This document shows positions 1 through 11,052 of a stretch of 64,000 nucleotides of DNA, in pieces. The notes under the pieces are model-generated. The model did not search any database. It was not told the origin of the DNA and was given only the letters and a program-made list of their open reading frames with translations. The stretch is from Aldrovandia affinis (taxonomy: Eukaryota; Chordata; Actinopteri; Notacanthiformes; Halosauridae). Each line of letters starts with the position of its first letter. The first letter of the stretch is position 1. Where the stretch lies: NCBI GenBank assembly GCA_029706075.1, contig JAINUG010000391.1, positions 111,001 through 175,000 on the forward strand. Reading direction: 5' to 3'. The position numbers were made by a program, and so were the translations under genes.

Positions 1-711
1 CAAACAAAATGTATGTTACCAATTACTGCTGAACCCATTTTACACCATAAAACATCGAAATACACGAACATACCTCCAGCTAGGAAATGTCCTTTCTTTG
101 CTAAGGCACATAAAGGCCTCTACGTGCTCGAAGGACAACACGACCTTTGCGACCTACGCATACCCACCTACCCATACATACACAAGAAGTGTTGAGCAAT
201 AGGCTAGATGTACAGAATTCAGTGGTAGTGGAGTCTGAGAGGGTGGATTTGGGTGGGACATTGCTTTCGTCATGATTGGTTGCATGTATGGAAATTTTTT
301 GGTTTTACAACCAATTGTTAGTTTAGGCGGCCGCCTTGACTACAAACCGCTGAGGGAATCGTTGTCATTTTGCATAGTCAAATAAGTGAAAGATATATTA
401 CAGGGGGGAAAGCATATACCAAAAGCCATCTGTATGGAGCAACAGGTGACGTTTCCAATTTCAGGGACAGTAAAATCTTAAAATATTTTGTAAACTACAT
501 ACAGAATTGAAGAAATGTGTTAAACATCAAGAGGAAATGTAAATAAACTGGTGTAGACTATTTTCTGTAGGAGAGTGCTAAAGCCACAGCAGATAACTGA
601 ACGGAAGTCGCCATTCTGAGAGGCTGAGAAGAGACTAATTCAGGCAGGTGTTACATTCATAAACTCCAACGTTCTCTCTTTATTGTCTTAATGCTACAAA
701 AGTTAAAGGTT
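1..711. other. unannotated flank
   Basis: I see no gene, RNA or recognisable repeat here. The only open frames are short and have no family resemblance. A NotI-like GC-rich spot lies near 326-335. This is probably intergenic sequence downstream of the minus-strand Ig receptor gene. Confidence 0.4.
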
Positions 712-719
712 GTGTAGCT

Positions 720-1019
720 CAGTGGCGACTTTAGACCCTATTTATGGGGGCTTTAGCCCCTGTCTTTCATCTCAGCCCCCCTGAAAATGTTTAGTTATCG
801 TTTTCTAAAAACCATTTTTACTTAATATCTATTTTTAAAAAGACCACAGATAGATAGACAGATTTCAATTTTAGAGTGAGCACCATTGTGGTGTTTTTGT
901 TTGGGGAATGTAACAGTAAATTCATAAAAAATTTAGGCTTGAGCTTTGCATAGTGTACATCTCACATTCTCATTGGGGGCTGAGCCCCCCCTAAAGGTCA
1001 AATCTTAGAATCACACCTG
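720..1019. mobile_element. 300-bp non-autonomous hAT-type element
   Basis: The element begins CAGTGGCGAC and ends in the imperfect inverted complement TCACACCTG. It is flanked by an exact 8-bp direct repeat, GTGTAGCT, at 712-719 and 1020-1027. An 8-bp duplication with CAG termini is the hallmark of hAT transposons. There is no coding capacity. Inner GGGGGCT / AGCCCCC runs add further inverted symmetry. hAT membership is inferred from the duplication length and the termini only. Confidence 0.7.
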
Positions 1020-1027
1020 GTGTAGCT

Positions 1028-1141
1028 GGAATGTTTTGGTATAATAACCTGCATTCATTTGTTTTTGTTGCTTCTTTTACAGTACGCATCCCTATGTATC
1101 CCTCTTGTTCAGGTCCGTGCTCTTTCAGTTTGTGTGTGTGT

Positions 1142-1178
<37 letters not shown>

Positions 1179-2504
1179 TGACCTCAATATGTGTGTTAAC
1201 CTGGTTCCAGCTCATACTGGCCCGATTATCTTTTTAATAAGCATAGATATTCAGGCATCATGAAGTTTGTATGATGACAGGGGACTGCTGTATAAACAAC
1301 TAGTCCTCTGTTATGGCATGCAGACCTTGCCCTGATACTGGCACTCAGTACCACCAGAACAACGCCTGAATGTCTGGAGACATTCCTCATTTGGTTATCT
1401 CCAAGGTTATTATGCGCACTTATACTGTAGGTAATTGTTTGACTAATAGCTCACACTCACTTTCTCCCTAAGTGCAGGTAGCCTAGTGTGCTGTGGATGA
1501 GGCATCGGTAGACCTAGGGATTTGATCAGAGGATAAAAGAACATAAATAAAATTATACACCCTGAGAGCTTCAAGCTTGAATTCATAAAGATTTATTTTG
1601 TATCCTTAGCTGTGGAGATGAGTTTGACTCAAATTGCAGGTCATGTGTAAACAAAAACATAGACTAGACTAGATATGGAGTTCCAGAAGGAACAGTTTTC
1701 TTGCCCAAAGCCCAAATGGTATATTGCTACTTTCAGTAATTATAATAAGCACATAGTAGTAGTACTCAAGGGATACCAGTATTTAGTATCAGTAGTACTC
1801 AAGCAATAACAGAAATGTTTGTCCAAACAGTGTCCTTATTATACCTGTACTTTACTACAACATACCTGCACACAAAGTCGGTCATAAACCCCATATCTCA
1901 TCACAATGTTAAATCCATAGAGGGTGTGACTGATCATAAAGATCCATGCTTGTGACAGGGCTGCCAACAGTCAGGCATTGAGCTTGAGTTCCTGAGAACT
2001 CCACACCTGTAGTTTCTCACTAGACTTGTTGTTTCTCACTCGTGGGCTCCCTGCCCACTCAACAGTCTCGTTCAAAAAAGTGCGTCAGGATTCAAATCTC
2101 ACTTAAAGTTGGCAGCCCTGTGAGCACTTGGTCATAGAACCAGGTATCTTTCCCAACTCCCCACATTTTTCCTCCCTTAAACCCCTAAAATCTCTGTGGT
2201 CAATGGGCTATGTTGACAATGTGTGATTCCAGACATAGAAGGCTGTGGGTTTTAGAACTAAAATGAAAAAAAGAACAATTCTGGCCTTGACACAAAACAT
2301 TATGTCATCATAACTCCTCGTTATGCCGTCATAACTCCTTAAGGTCAATAGGAGTTGGTCTGATATACAGTACCTGCTGTAACTGTGGGAATCTTTGGCT
2401 CTTAATGTAACAGAGCTTTTGTACCCTCTAGTGGCTGATTTTGTAAGTACTTCATGTACACAGAGAGATTCCTATTGACCTCACCAACATGAATTTAGAT
2501 ACCA
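1028..2504. other. intergenic, one GT microsatellite
   Basis: No supported gene. It contains a (GT)n run of about 38 bp at 1136-1174. Degenerate direct repeats of AGTAGTACTCAAG occur near 1757-1802. The rest is AT-rich sequence without recognisable features. Confidence 0.4.
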
Positions 2505-3097
2505 GGGGCCTCATTTATAAACAAGTTGCGTAAAAACCATCCTACATTTGATCTAAGATCATTTCTGAAATGTGCGTACGTGTGATTCAGAGAAAATGAA
2601 CGTATGCACAAAAAACCGTGCGTACGCCACTCCCCCAGATGTGAAATCTCAAAATCACAAATGATCTTGAAATTGTGCGGAGCTGAATGGTTTTAGATCT
2701 CCGCCTTGTAAACGCCCCCTAATTAATATCATTAGCATATAAAGGAGCTCGAATCAAAACACAAATCCTCTGCTTGATAATGGCGAGCTGCGAGAAAAAT
2801 AATTTTAGCGAGGCCGAAATCGAGGTCCTGTTGGCAGAGGTGCAGATGCGTGCAGGGACGCTGTTTGGTAGCCTTTCCAGTGGCTTTACCAGTAAAACCA
2901 AATATGTGGCCTGGCAGTCTGTAGCCCAGGCTGTGAACGGGGGGCAGCAAAGGTCCCTGAAGGACGTAAAGAAAAAGTGGTCTGATTTAAACCTGAGGTC
3001 AAAATCTCTAATAACTCGTTCCCTTCTTATTGCGCGGTTGGCGATATCTTCGAGAAGTGACAATGCTACCATTCTTCCTCTTGCAGACATTTTATAG
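2505..3097 (+). mobile_element. Harbinger-type transposon fragment with Myb/SANT-like ORF
   Basis: The left edge, GGGCCTCATTTATAAAC followed by repeated CGTACG-rich words, resembles the 5' ends of teleost Harbinger elements. Downstream, 2774-3097 encodes about 107 residues starting MASCEKNNFSEAEIEVLLAE and containing the KKKWSDL motif. This is the trihelix/Myb-like DNA-binding protein that accompanies PIF/Harbinger transposases. Only the N-terminal part is seen. A possible second exon begins after an acceptor-like site near 3545. No right terminal repeat or DDE transposase was found, so this is a 3'-truncated copy. Confidence 0.65.
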
Positions 3098-3770
3098 CCT
3101 ATAGATTGACTGAAATGTTTTACACGTGTGGAACCATAATATGTATATTCAATACATTTCCTTCAAGGATGTGTCAATTATGCTAATATGGGTAGTTTTG
3201 GAAAACCAATGTGTGTTTTTGTTTTGTTTTCCACAAGTAGCCTAGCTTATGTTTGAATTTATTAATAACTTTATTGTGCAAACCATTACGTATAGCCTAA
3301 GCAATGTGTTCAATCTGGTAATACAACTACAACAGCATCTACTACTACTACTACTACTAATAATAATAATAATAATGTATGTCCGAGACTAGTATATATA
3401 TATATATTGAGTATTATACTGTACACTTGATAACATATCTAAAGCATTACTTTTGTAATCTGAACTGATGCGTGTGCCATGTGTTGCTCTTCTACACTGA
3501 TGCACATTGCTCAGATATGTTTTTGTGACCTTTTCTCCCATTTAGATTCAGCCATTTATCTATGCTCTTACACCAGCGCTATGGGATCATTCAGACCCCC
3601 ACACAGCTGAGCGCTGGCACTCTTCCAGGGGTCACTGCACCAGTGAGGGGCAGCCTGAACGCAGATGTTAATGCAGATTCCTCACAGAATTCGAGTGTGG
3701 GTCTTATGTGTAAATCTGGATTAAATCTGAAGGTAGGCACACAGGTACGCCGTGGGGCTGCAGTCGGAGA

Positions 3771-3909
3771 CTAGCTGCTGGTGCGGGTTCCTCGGACTCT
3801 CGGGGCTGGACCTGGAGAGCAACTGCGTGCCAGACACAGCGCAGCCAGCAACGACGCAAGGAGCAGCCAGCGCAGGGCCTCGTACCACACCGGAACCCCT
3901 GGCCACTCC
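3771..3909 (-). CDS. Ig receptor exon 5, transmembrane segment and tail
   Basis: A good pyrimidine-rich acceptor (TTTTCTCTGCTCTTAG) opens the exon in phase 2, matching the stalk donor. The product has WYEALRWLLLASLLAALCLA, a hydrophobic stretch of about 15-17 residues, then a basic tail ending GTRTSS and TAG. The tail has no tyrosine motif. The membrane span is on the short side, so secretion or membrane attachment should be tested. Confidence 0.55.
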
Positions 3910-6900
3910 CTAAGAGCAGAGAAAACAGAAATCAGTCGTCCTGTTTCCCTCCGCCGCTCCCTCACCGAAGAGCTCAATGCTCAGCGCACATTTACCCCCA
4001 GCCCCCTTGCCCACACTCACTGATTCTGCAGAGAGGGTAGCCACGGCCTCCCGCGTGGCCCAGTGGTTACAACGTTCGACACTGGCCACGGAGACTGGGG
4101 TTCGATTCCCCGTCGCGCCAGAGTCGGCTCTGGTCGGGAGTGCCGTCGGGGCGGCAATTGGCTGTCCGCCCCAGGGAGGGGGGAGGGAAGCCGACACACA
4201 CACAGTTCGCTGCGCATAAGAGTGGTTCTGGGGTACCGGAATTACAGTCAACCGTATGACGAGTGTTGTCTCGGAGGAGGCAGCGCTACGCCCTTGTCAC
4301 TGCCGGTCACAGAACTACGGCAGCGAACTATATATAGGGGTAAGGGGGATTGAACTAAGCACACGGGTAATTGGCTACCAAATTGGGAGAAAACGGCGAA
4401 AAATCTAAAAAAATAAAAATAAAAATAAAAATTTAAAAGATAGTGTAGCCGCAGCTCACTGGTAGTTCAGCGAGTGACACAAAGAACACAAAGGGGCCGG
4501 CGACAGGCAGGGCTCTCACAGTGGAACAAAGCAAACATCAAAAGGCATCAGAGGCTGCAAGTGAACGTTGCGTCAGGGAAAGTTTGTGTGGTTTTGTGTG
4601 GCGCCACGTCACGCGCGCTCCGTTCAGCGCACACACGACGGGACCCGTGGCAGAGCTTTCGCATCGAATTTGAGTCATATTTTCCATCGTGTTCTTGTCC
4701 CTCACCTTTGAGACCTGCTGCAGAGGACTTTGAAAGGTGCAAATGGTCTCTCTTCCTCTCTCTGCCCTCCCCCACCTCGACCTGCACACTGACACCCACC
4801 TCTGCTTCCGGACCCTGACCGCATGCCTAAAACTCCCCGAGGCAACTTTGATCGAAACATTTTCATCTGCTAAGGTACATAGGGACATACTCCAGTAATA
4901 TGGACACAAACTCTATGTAATATTGAGACACACGCTGACCCCCCGCTGTGACTGACAGGTGTGGACAGGCTGGCAGAGCCCCCGTTTTCCTCGGTGGTGG
5001 GTGTGGTCTCCAGGGACGGCACAGATTTTGGAATGGGTGGTAACAATCTGCACAATATATTAATACTACTGGCACAAAATGCACAAAATGTTAATGAAAT
5101 ATGTTTAAATATTTTTAAGAAATATGTAAAACAATATTATATGTTGGAAGGAATTATTGCTAGGCAAAATGAGAATGACATCTTAACCAATAAATGGCAA
5201 ATTTTAAGCATTTATGAGGATTGGTAAGACTATATCACTAATGCGAGGGTAGGGCAGGGCATTAATGTTATAATTAATTAAAGAAGGAAGAAGGGCAGAC
5301 AAAAAGGAAAAAAATGAAGAAAGGAAAGGAGAGACGGAAAAAGGGAAAGGAAGAGGAAAGAAAAAAGAAATGATTTTTTAATTGTTATTAATAAAGATTA
5401 GACCTCCATTGATGGGGGGGTGGTGGTGGGTTTAAAAAAAAGAAAGAAAATAAAGAAGTACTGGCTGGTCCGTTTGTCTCACCGCATGGACGCGTTGACC
5501 CCCCCGCTGTGATTGACAGGTGTGGACAGGCTGGCAGAGCCCCTGTCTTCCTCGGTGGTGGGTGTGGTCTCCAGGGACGGCACAGTAGTGGTCCTGAGTC
5601 TGTGCCAGCAGTCATACTGCGGCTCGCCTAAGTGCGAGGGAGCGAAGTGCGTGTTCATTATCACATCTTGAAAGGCTAATCAGATATTTCTACTATTAAG
5701 AGGTAAATACAAGGATAAGTGTCTGGTTCAGCAAACCAAGAATGAAAAACAGCCTAGACTCATGGCCACACTAAACGCTTTCCTCACTGCTACTTTTCAA
5801 TTGCTTACAGACTATATGTAATGTATACTAAGCTTAATCTAAACTATTTTATAAAACTGCTTTAGGTGCCCTATGCTCTGGAGCAGGGGTGGGCAATTCC
5901 GGTCTGGGAGGGCCGGTGTGTGTGCAGGTTTTTGTTTCTACCAGTTACCCTGGCTCAGTTACTTAATTAACTGGACACGCCAGTGGTGGTTCACTTAGAC
6001 CACAGTAACAGAAGTAGCAGAAGTTGGCATGAAATCCAGAAACGGATACGGCCCTCCTTGCCCACCACTACTCTGGAGATATCCACAGAGAGATACAGTA
6101 CTACCACAGTAACAATATCATATATAAATTAATCACAGTAAAATAAATCAGGACATACAGTTTTTTTGTTGTTATACACAAGAATAAAAACATATCAGTA
6201 AACAAGACTTTACGATTTCAAATAGAATACTCTGAAAAAAGACTCTGAAAAAGACCCCACAGACAACGTTCAAGGGCCAGGGTCTAAATCTATGATCTAG
6301 TTGTCATATTCCAACATGTTGTTCCTATAACAACTATGGACATAATTAGATGTATGTCATGGGTCACATGACCACCAGTGATGTCACGATACAGGCCAGA
6401 GGCTGGCAGTCTCACCGTCCATGGCGAGGATGTAGACGCAGTCCTCCCCTGCAGGGCGCAGAAGCTGCGCAGACACGGGCCGGCTGCGCTCGGTGCTCAC
6501 ACTGTTGCTGGCGACGCAGTAGTACCGCTCGCCGTCTCCCACAATGCCGCAGTGCAGCCGTAGGTCCGTCGCGCCCTGCAGTGTGACGTCGCGGGAGCCC
6601 TCGGCTTTGCGCCAGGTGTAGCGCACGTTGGTGCCGAGTTCACTCCGACACCGCAGCGTAAGGGACTGACCCCAGCACGTCTCGGAGGAAGGGCTCAGGA
6701 ACGACACCCGTGGTTTGGATACGGCCACTTCGTGACAGAGGGGGAAGACAGAAAGAAACAATGGAACAATAAATAGCTGTATACTAATGAAGCAGTGTAG
6801 TATAATGGTTAGGGAGCTGGGCTTGTAACTCAGAGGTTGCTGGTTCAATTCCCAGGTGGAGCACTGCCGTTGTACCCTTGAGCAAGGTACTTAACCTGAA

Positions 6901-9900
6901 TTGCTTCAGTAAAATATCCAGCTGTATAAATGGATTATATGTAAAGAAATGAATAACTGTGTAAGTCGCTCTGGATAAGAGTGTCTGCTAAATGCCTAAA
7001 AATGTAAAAATGTCAATGTAAATGTAAAATGTAACTAATAATGAGAATTATGAAATAGCTAATTAAACTGTGTAGAATACCGAAAAATGTTTCTGCTCTT
7101 TTCACACCTTGCTGAGACCAAGTGACCAGAGTTTAATATCTGTCTGTTGTACCTCTAGGGCGGGGGCGGCAACGTGTGGCTCTTCAGCCCCTCTGCAGTT
7201 TTGAAAAAAATTATATATGGAAATAAATAACGGCTATTTTTATTGTATTTTTCTTTCAAAGGGAACACCTTATTTTGGAGATCGAGGTGATACTGTGACA
7301 CTGAAATAAAAAAAGTGTTTAATATTTCGTCAATTAAAATATGCGTCACATCCCCGGCGCCTCTCCCTGCCGTCTGAAGGTGGCTAATCTTGAGTTTCCA
7401 GCCCCCGGTAAACTAACCATGGATAAATCCCAAAAAAGGAAAGTCTCGGAGGAAAATAGAGAGTTTAATTCAGCATGGACAGATTTATTTGACGTTACTG
7501 ATGATCTTGAAATTGAACTGACCGACATAGCTGATAAAGAGTTATGGATGTCCAAGTTCAAAAGGCTGACAGCTGATCTCGAAGATGTCGCCCGTCAGAA
7601 GGCTATTCTCACTCGTGAGCACAAATGGAGCGTTATTGAAAACCTCCCCAAACCCGGCAAACTTGTGTTTGAAACATGGAATGCCATTCCCGACACTTAT
7701 ATGAACATGAAGAAGTATGCATTTGGACATTGCTGTCCATCTTTGGATCCACATACTTCTGCGAGCAGGTTTTCTCAAGCATGAACTACATAAAATTCAA
7801 ATATCGCTCGCGCCTCACAGATGACAGCCTGCAGTCCTGTGTTAAGATCAGAGTCACGTCTTACAGCCCTGATATAGACAAGCTCTGCAGTGATGTTCAG
7901 AAACAGAAATCACATTAAACAGGTGAGAACACTATCATTTAATAGGCTATTATTTTGCAAAAAAGTAATATTTATTTTAGAACCTGAGCTGATGTAGTTG
8001 TGTTTTATGTTCAGGCTCGATGGCTGATTGCTGTACGTGGCTGAGGAAAAAACAGAAGAGGATGACAACACACTGAAATGGACTTAAGTCATAATTAAAT
8101 ACAAACTGGCCTATTTTTATGTTTACTCTTTTTAAAGCTATTAGGCTGCAGCTATTTATTTATTTTATATATTTCAAAGTGGGCTACTTTTTATTTGATT
8201 AATTTTCCACAAATAAGGGAAGGACTCAAATAGACCTGCATGGTTCTGTGTTTTATTTTAAAGTAGGTCTACACATGCCAGTGGTTTTTTTTCTCCTCTT
8301 CATAAGAGTTTGAGGTTTTCCTTTGTTATAACAGGTAAAAACAGCAATAAAATGTCAACAGTTTTCTTTTTGTTGTTCTATAATTTCACAAATGCAACAA
8401 ACTATAGTTCTTTTCCAGTGGGTGACAAAAACACACATATTTACACATACACATATTTTATTTCCTATTTTAGTTCCTATAATATGTTTTTTTTAGTATT
8501 TATAGTGATTTTTCCATGATATTATGGACAAAAAAAATTTGGAATTAATTAGTATCTTGTATGGCCTCCTTTTGCCTTAAAAACTTGATAACTTCTGTCA
8601 AACATACTAGAAATAAGCTTTTGAATAAATTCCAATCCCTCTGTATATATAGTATAACTATAAAACTTTATACACTGTGTTATCTTTATTTTAAGGGTCA
8701 AATAGGTTTTGCGGGTCCAGATGAATTTTATGTAGTGGGAGAGGGGCCAAAAATGGCTCTTTTGATAGTAAAGGTTGCCGACCCCTGCTCTAGGGGGAAC
8801 ACAAAGCATCTTCGGCCAATTGGGAGGGCACATCCTAATCTACCAGCTGAGCTGTCCCAGTTACTTCAGCAGAGGTCTTCCTTGGCACAAAGCATATCAC
8901 AGGTGTCCCGATCAACTTGGCTGTGGGCTCCCATTTATGCGCAGCGAATCTCATGTCGGCTTGGGGCAGACAGCCAATCGCCGCCCCTGGTGGGGCTCCC
9001 GGCCAGAGCCGAATCTGGCGAGACGGGGAATTGAACCCCGGTCTCTGTGGCCAGCGTTGGACGTTGTAACCACTGGGCCACGCGGGAGGCCCAGGAGTTC
9101 AGTTTTTGATATGCTTAGTTGCTTCATTTTTTGCGGAGAATTAAGGCTCAGATTTGTATCCTGACATTTCTAAAACATAATATTATTTTATTGCTGTTAT
9201 ACTATGACATGGATGTGACAACATACTGTATGTGTTGGCTAGGTAAGCCACCCCCCCACCAAACATTTAGGGTGACCAGATGTCTCACATTTTTACTTAT
9301 TGTCCCGCGTCCCATACCTATGACCTACGCTGTCCTGCATTTTAAATAAAATCCTAACATTACAGATATGGTTCCCCTGAGCCCCGCTCAACAACATCAG
9401 CAGAATCCCCCAGCCCCTCGACAAATCTCGCTTCAGCTTTTTCTCTCTTATTTTGAATATTCATTTCCCGTCCCATAATGTCCCACAAAACCATCTTGCT
9501 TGTCCTGCATTTTGACTTTTTACATCTGGTCACCCTAAAGCCATTCTGATGCATTCCTCTCAAGAGTATGGGCCATGACAATATAGTTCAAAAGTGCTCA
9601 GCTGGAATACTACAAAAAGGTGTGCATGAAAATGTGTGACTTGCACTGTGAATAGTGTCTGAAATATGCTGACGGACAAGAGGAAGAAACATAAAAAGCT
9701 CGTACCTTCAGACACTGTTATGCTGATCTTAGTCATTACATCAGCATACATTTTATTGATTCCGACCCAGTACTTTCCTGTGTCTGCAAACTGAAGGTCT
9801 CTCATGATGACAAACAAGCCTCTTCTGTGTGCGTCATGAATCACAATCCGACCCTTGAGCCCCTCTTTGGTGAAGCCGTCCGTGTCTGTAAGAATCTCAC

Positions 9901-11025
9901 ATGTGTTTCTGGACTCCCCGAGACACCAGTACTTCTGAGAGAACAGGAATGGGCCTGTATCGTACTGACAAGTCAGTGTGAAGCTACCCCCAATGGTGGC
10001 TTGAACCTGTCTCGGCTCACACTGCAGCTGGACACTACCTGGGAGAAACAATGTATAGGGATCATATCACAGGCAAGGGCAAAACTATTGCCTATATTCA
10101 ATCAACATTTGTCCTTAACTTTAATTCACAATTAAATTCATGTGTTGATTTTTTTCTTCACAAACTCACAATCACCAAAATTGTGTTTTTGAAGAAGAAA
10201 AAAAAGAAGTAATACATAATCGTCAAAGGACAGATTAATTGACCCTGACAGGTGAAAAACCTGTACTAGATCTTGTTTGCCAGCTAGTTGCTGTTAAAAC
10301 CACATCAACACACAGGTTGCTACTTCAGGTGTGGTTCAGTACACACCAGAAAATGCATACAAATTCAGTTGTGTTAAAAGTTAAGTTAAAAACCCCCCAC
10401 AAGTTGGTCATCTTTTGTCTAAAAATCAAAGAACCTCCAAGTAAGATTAGCCATAGCATTTTCACAGTGCCTGAGAACATTGGGGAGAATCTGCATCTGT
10501 GCTGGGATCACAAAAATGGCACAAACATACCAAAACCAAAACCAAAACCAAAAACCAAAACCAGGCTTTATTCATGATCTAAGAACAAAAAATACTGATT
10601 TAAATTGAATTTGCATTTTTGCTAACTCTGGCACATTTATAGAAATGTTATCAATGCACACTGTCAAATAAATTAATAACCAGAAATATAAAAAATGAAG
10701 CACCTAATTTCCTAACACTTTTTGAAGCGTTGTGGTTTAAAATAAATAAATAAAGCTTCACCTTGAATACAGAGCAGGCTGTTTCCATGTTATACTCTCT
10801 TCATGTTAATATGAAATGTGTGAGTATTATTTCATAAAAATAAATTTCAGCTAACAGATACAAACACCAAAACCTTAAAAATACAGCAGAGGGTGTATAA
10901 AATGTAAGCGAATCCATATTTAATCATAAAATATAAATTAAATCACAAAGTAATTTTCATTGCATATAATACTTACTTTGCAGGAACAAAGCCAAACAGA
11001 GTATCTTCATGTTGCGAACAGCCAT
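3771..11025 (-). CDS. Ig-superfamily receptor, CD300/pIgR-like (five joined exons)
   Basis: Five minus-strand exons join in phase: 11025-10977, 10038-9706, 6727-6416, 5627-5483 and 3909-3771. They sum to 978 nt, giving 325 residues. In order they encode a signal peptide (1-17), a V-type Ig domain (about 18-127), a second C2-like Ig domain (about 128-231), a Ser/Thr/Pro stalk (about 232-279), a hydrophobic segment and a short tail ending in TAG. The V domain resembles CD300/CMRF35 and polymeric Ig receptor domains (KYWC and a second Cys pair). Such proteins are type I surface receptors of immune cells. No ITIM or ITAM is visible in the tail, and the membrane segment is short. Some exons could be missed, and the gene could be a decaying family member. 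Transcription runs away from ptpn22. Phase agreement across four joins is the main support. Confidence 0.7.
4045..4438 (+). mobile_element. tRNA-derived SINE, family A, full length
   Basis: The 5' part has a tRNA-like promoter: CGTGGCCCAGTGGTTACAAC (A-box region) and GGTTCGATTCC (B box). A conserved body follows (GCTGTCCGCCCCAGGGAGG, then AAGAGTGG) and a tail ATTGGCTACCAAATTGGGAG into A-rich sequence. The same layout recurs at 24658, 26095 and 63631, which defines the family. It sits in the intron between the stalk exon's duplicate and the transmembrane exon of the Ig gene. Confidence 0.8.
4944..5026 (-). pseudogene. duplicate of stalk-exon core
   Basis: About 83 bp almost identical to the 5503-5586 part of stalk exon 4, reading VPSLETTPTTEENGGSAS with a few substitutions. 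It lacks an AG acceptor immediately upstream and the downstream donor is not preserved. It lies in the intron before the transmembrane exon. It is probably a degenerate exon duplication, but alternative use is not excluded. Confidence 0.5.
5397..5450. repeat. low-complexity purine and G/T stretch
   Basis: G-rich and A-rich simple sequence follows a purine-rich block at 5281-5375. It has no coding value and lies in an intron of the Ig receptor gene. Confidence 0.4.
5483..5627 (-). CDS. Ig receptor exon 4, Ser/Thr-rich stalk
   Basis: The acceptor CACTTAG at 5628-5634 opens the exon in phase 1 and a GTGAG donor closes it in phase 2. The product starts EPQYDCWHR and continues through a Ser/Thr/Pro-rich run containing VPSLETTPTTEE. 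This fits an extended, probably O-glycosylated stalk between the Ig domains and the membrane. It is supported by phase agreement with both neighbours. A second copy of its core lies at 4944-5026. Confidence 0.6.
5884..6070. mobile_element. 187-bp hAT-type MITE
   Basis: It begins CAGGGGTGGGCAATTCCGG and ends in TTGCCCACCACTA, an imperfect inverted complement. It is flanked by an exact 8-bp direct repeat CTCTGGAG at 5876-5883 and 6071-6078. No ORF. It lies in an intron of the Ig receptor gene. Confidence 0.75.
6416..6727 (-). CDS. Ig receptor exon 3, second Ig domain (C2-like)
   Basis: A phase 1-1 exon of 312 nt flanked by an AG acceptor (6729-6728) and a GTGAG donor (6415-6411). It has GQSLTLRC, YTWRK and ERYYCVASN, which are the B-strand Cys, C-strand Trp and F-strand YxC of an Ig fold. 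The C-terminal end, with Cys in DCVYILAMDG, continues in frame into the stalk exon. It joins to the V exon as ITVSE-VAVSKP. Confidence 0.8.
6788..7033 (+). mobile_element. full V-SINE-like tRNA-derived SINE
   Basis: The tRNA-like head contains GTATAATGGTTAGGG (A box) and GGTTCAATTCCC (B box). The central block is CTTGAGCAAGGTACTTAACC. The 3' tail has the hairpin CGCTCT-GGATA-AGAGTG and CTGCTAAATG, then TGTAAA repeats. This matches the head/central/tail layout of teleost V-SINEs as I recall it. Confidence 0.8.
7161..8787 (+). mobile_element. hAT (Charlie-like) transposon, internally deleted
   Basis: The element is bounded by an exact 8-bp target duplication CTCTAGGG (7153-7160 and 8788-8795). 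The left end CGGGGGCGGCAACGTGTGGC pairs imperfectly with the right end GGTTGCCGACCCCTG. Inside is a broken transposase gene (7419-7918). It is inserted in the long intron between the two Ig exons of the minus-strand receptor gene. Confidence 0.85.
7419..7918 (+). pseudogene. hAT transposase remnant (GTF2IRD2/Charlie-like)
   Basis: An ATG at 7419 begins MDKSQKRKVSEENREFN, the N-terminus of a domesticated-type hAT transposase family. After about 25 residues it jumps to the C-terminal half, so the BED zinc finger and catalytic core are deleted. A frameshift near 7725 then leads to the hAT dimerisation region with FGSTYFCEQVFSSMNYIK and RSRLTDDSL. Not functional. Confidence 0.8.
8926..9092 (-). 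mobile_element. SINE family A, 5' part only
   Basis: On the minus strand this reads CCCGCGTGGCCCAGTGGTT, a B box GGTTCAATTCCC, and the body to CAGCGAA-type sequence. The 3' tail is missing, unlike the full copies. The piece next to it (8797-8925) is not recognised. Confidence 0.75.
9266..9539. mobile_element. 274-bp MITE with 18-bp terminal inverted repeats
   Basis: Exact inverted ends TTTAGGGTGACCAGATGT (9266-9283) and its complement (9522-9539). There are internal repeats of TGTCC and CCTGCATTTT in both halves. No ORF. The superfamily is uncertain because TTTA/TAAA may be part of the target or of the repeat. It lies just downstream of the V-domain exon. Confidence 0.7.
9706..10038 (-). CDS. 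Ig receptor exon 2, V-type Ig domain
   Basis: A phase 1-1 exon of 333 nt with a CCCAG acceptor and a GTACG donor. It shows the B-strand Cys in SFTLTCQY, the KYWC motif with a nearby second Cys (NTC) as in CD300/pIgR domains, and the DTGKYW motif before strand F. The Cys expected right after this YW is Val (codon GTC), so the canonical B-F disulphide cannot form as usual. The reading frame is otherwise intact. Confidence 0.8.
10977..11025 (-). CDS. Ig receptor exon 1, signal peptide
   Basis: An ATG at 11025 is followed by MAVRNMKILCLALFLQ, a short basic start and a hydrophobic core typical of a cleaved signal peptide. The exon ends at a strong GTAAGT donor (10976-10971) in phase 1, the usual phase between a leader exon and an Ig exon. 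A 215-bp repeat insertion lies 27 bp upstream of the ATG. Confidence 0.75.
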
Positions 11026-11052
11026 TGATTGCTTTAAAGCTAACACTAGACA

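Noticed and set aside
4060..4125. Genuine tRNA gene
   Set aside because: A and B boxes are present, but the sequence repeats as the head of a SINE and does not fold into a full tRNA with a sound acceptor stem.
5503..5640. Plus-strand coding exon reading VVGVVSRDGTVVV
   Set aside because: An AG lies upstream, but the minus strand gives in-phase joins to both the Ig and transmembrane exons, so the minus-strand reading is preferred.
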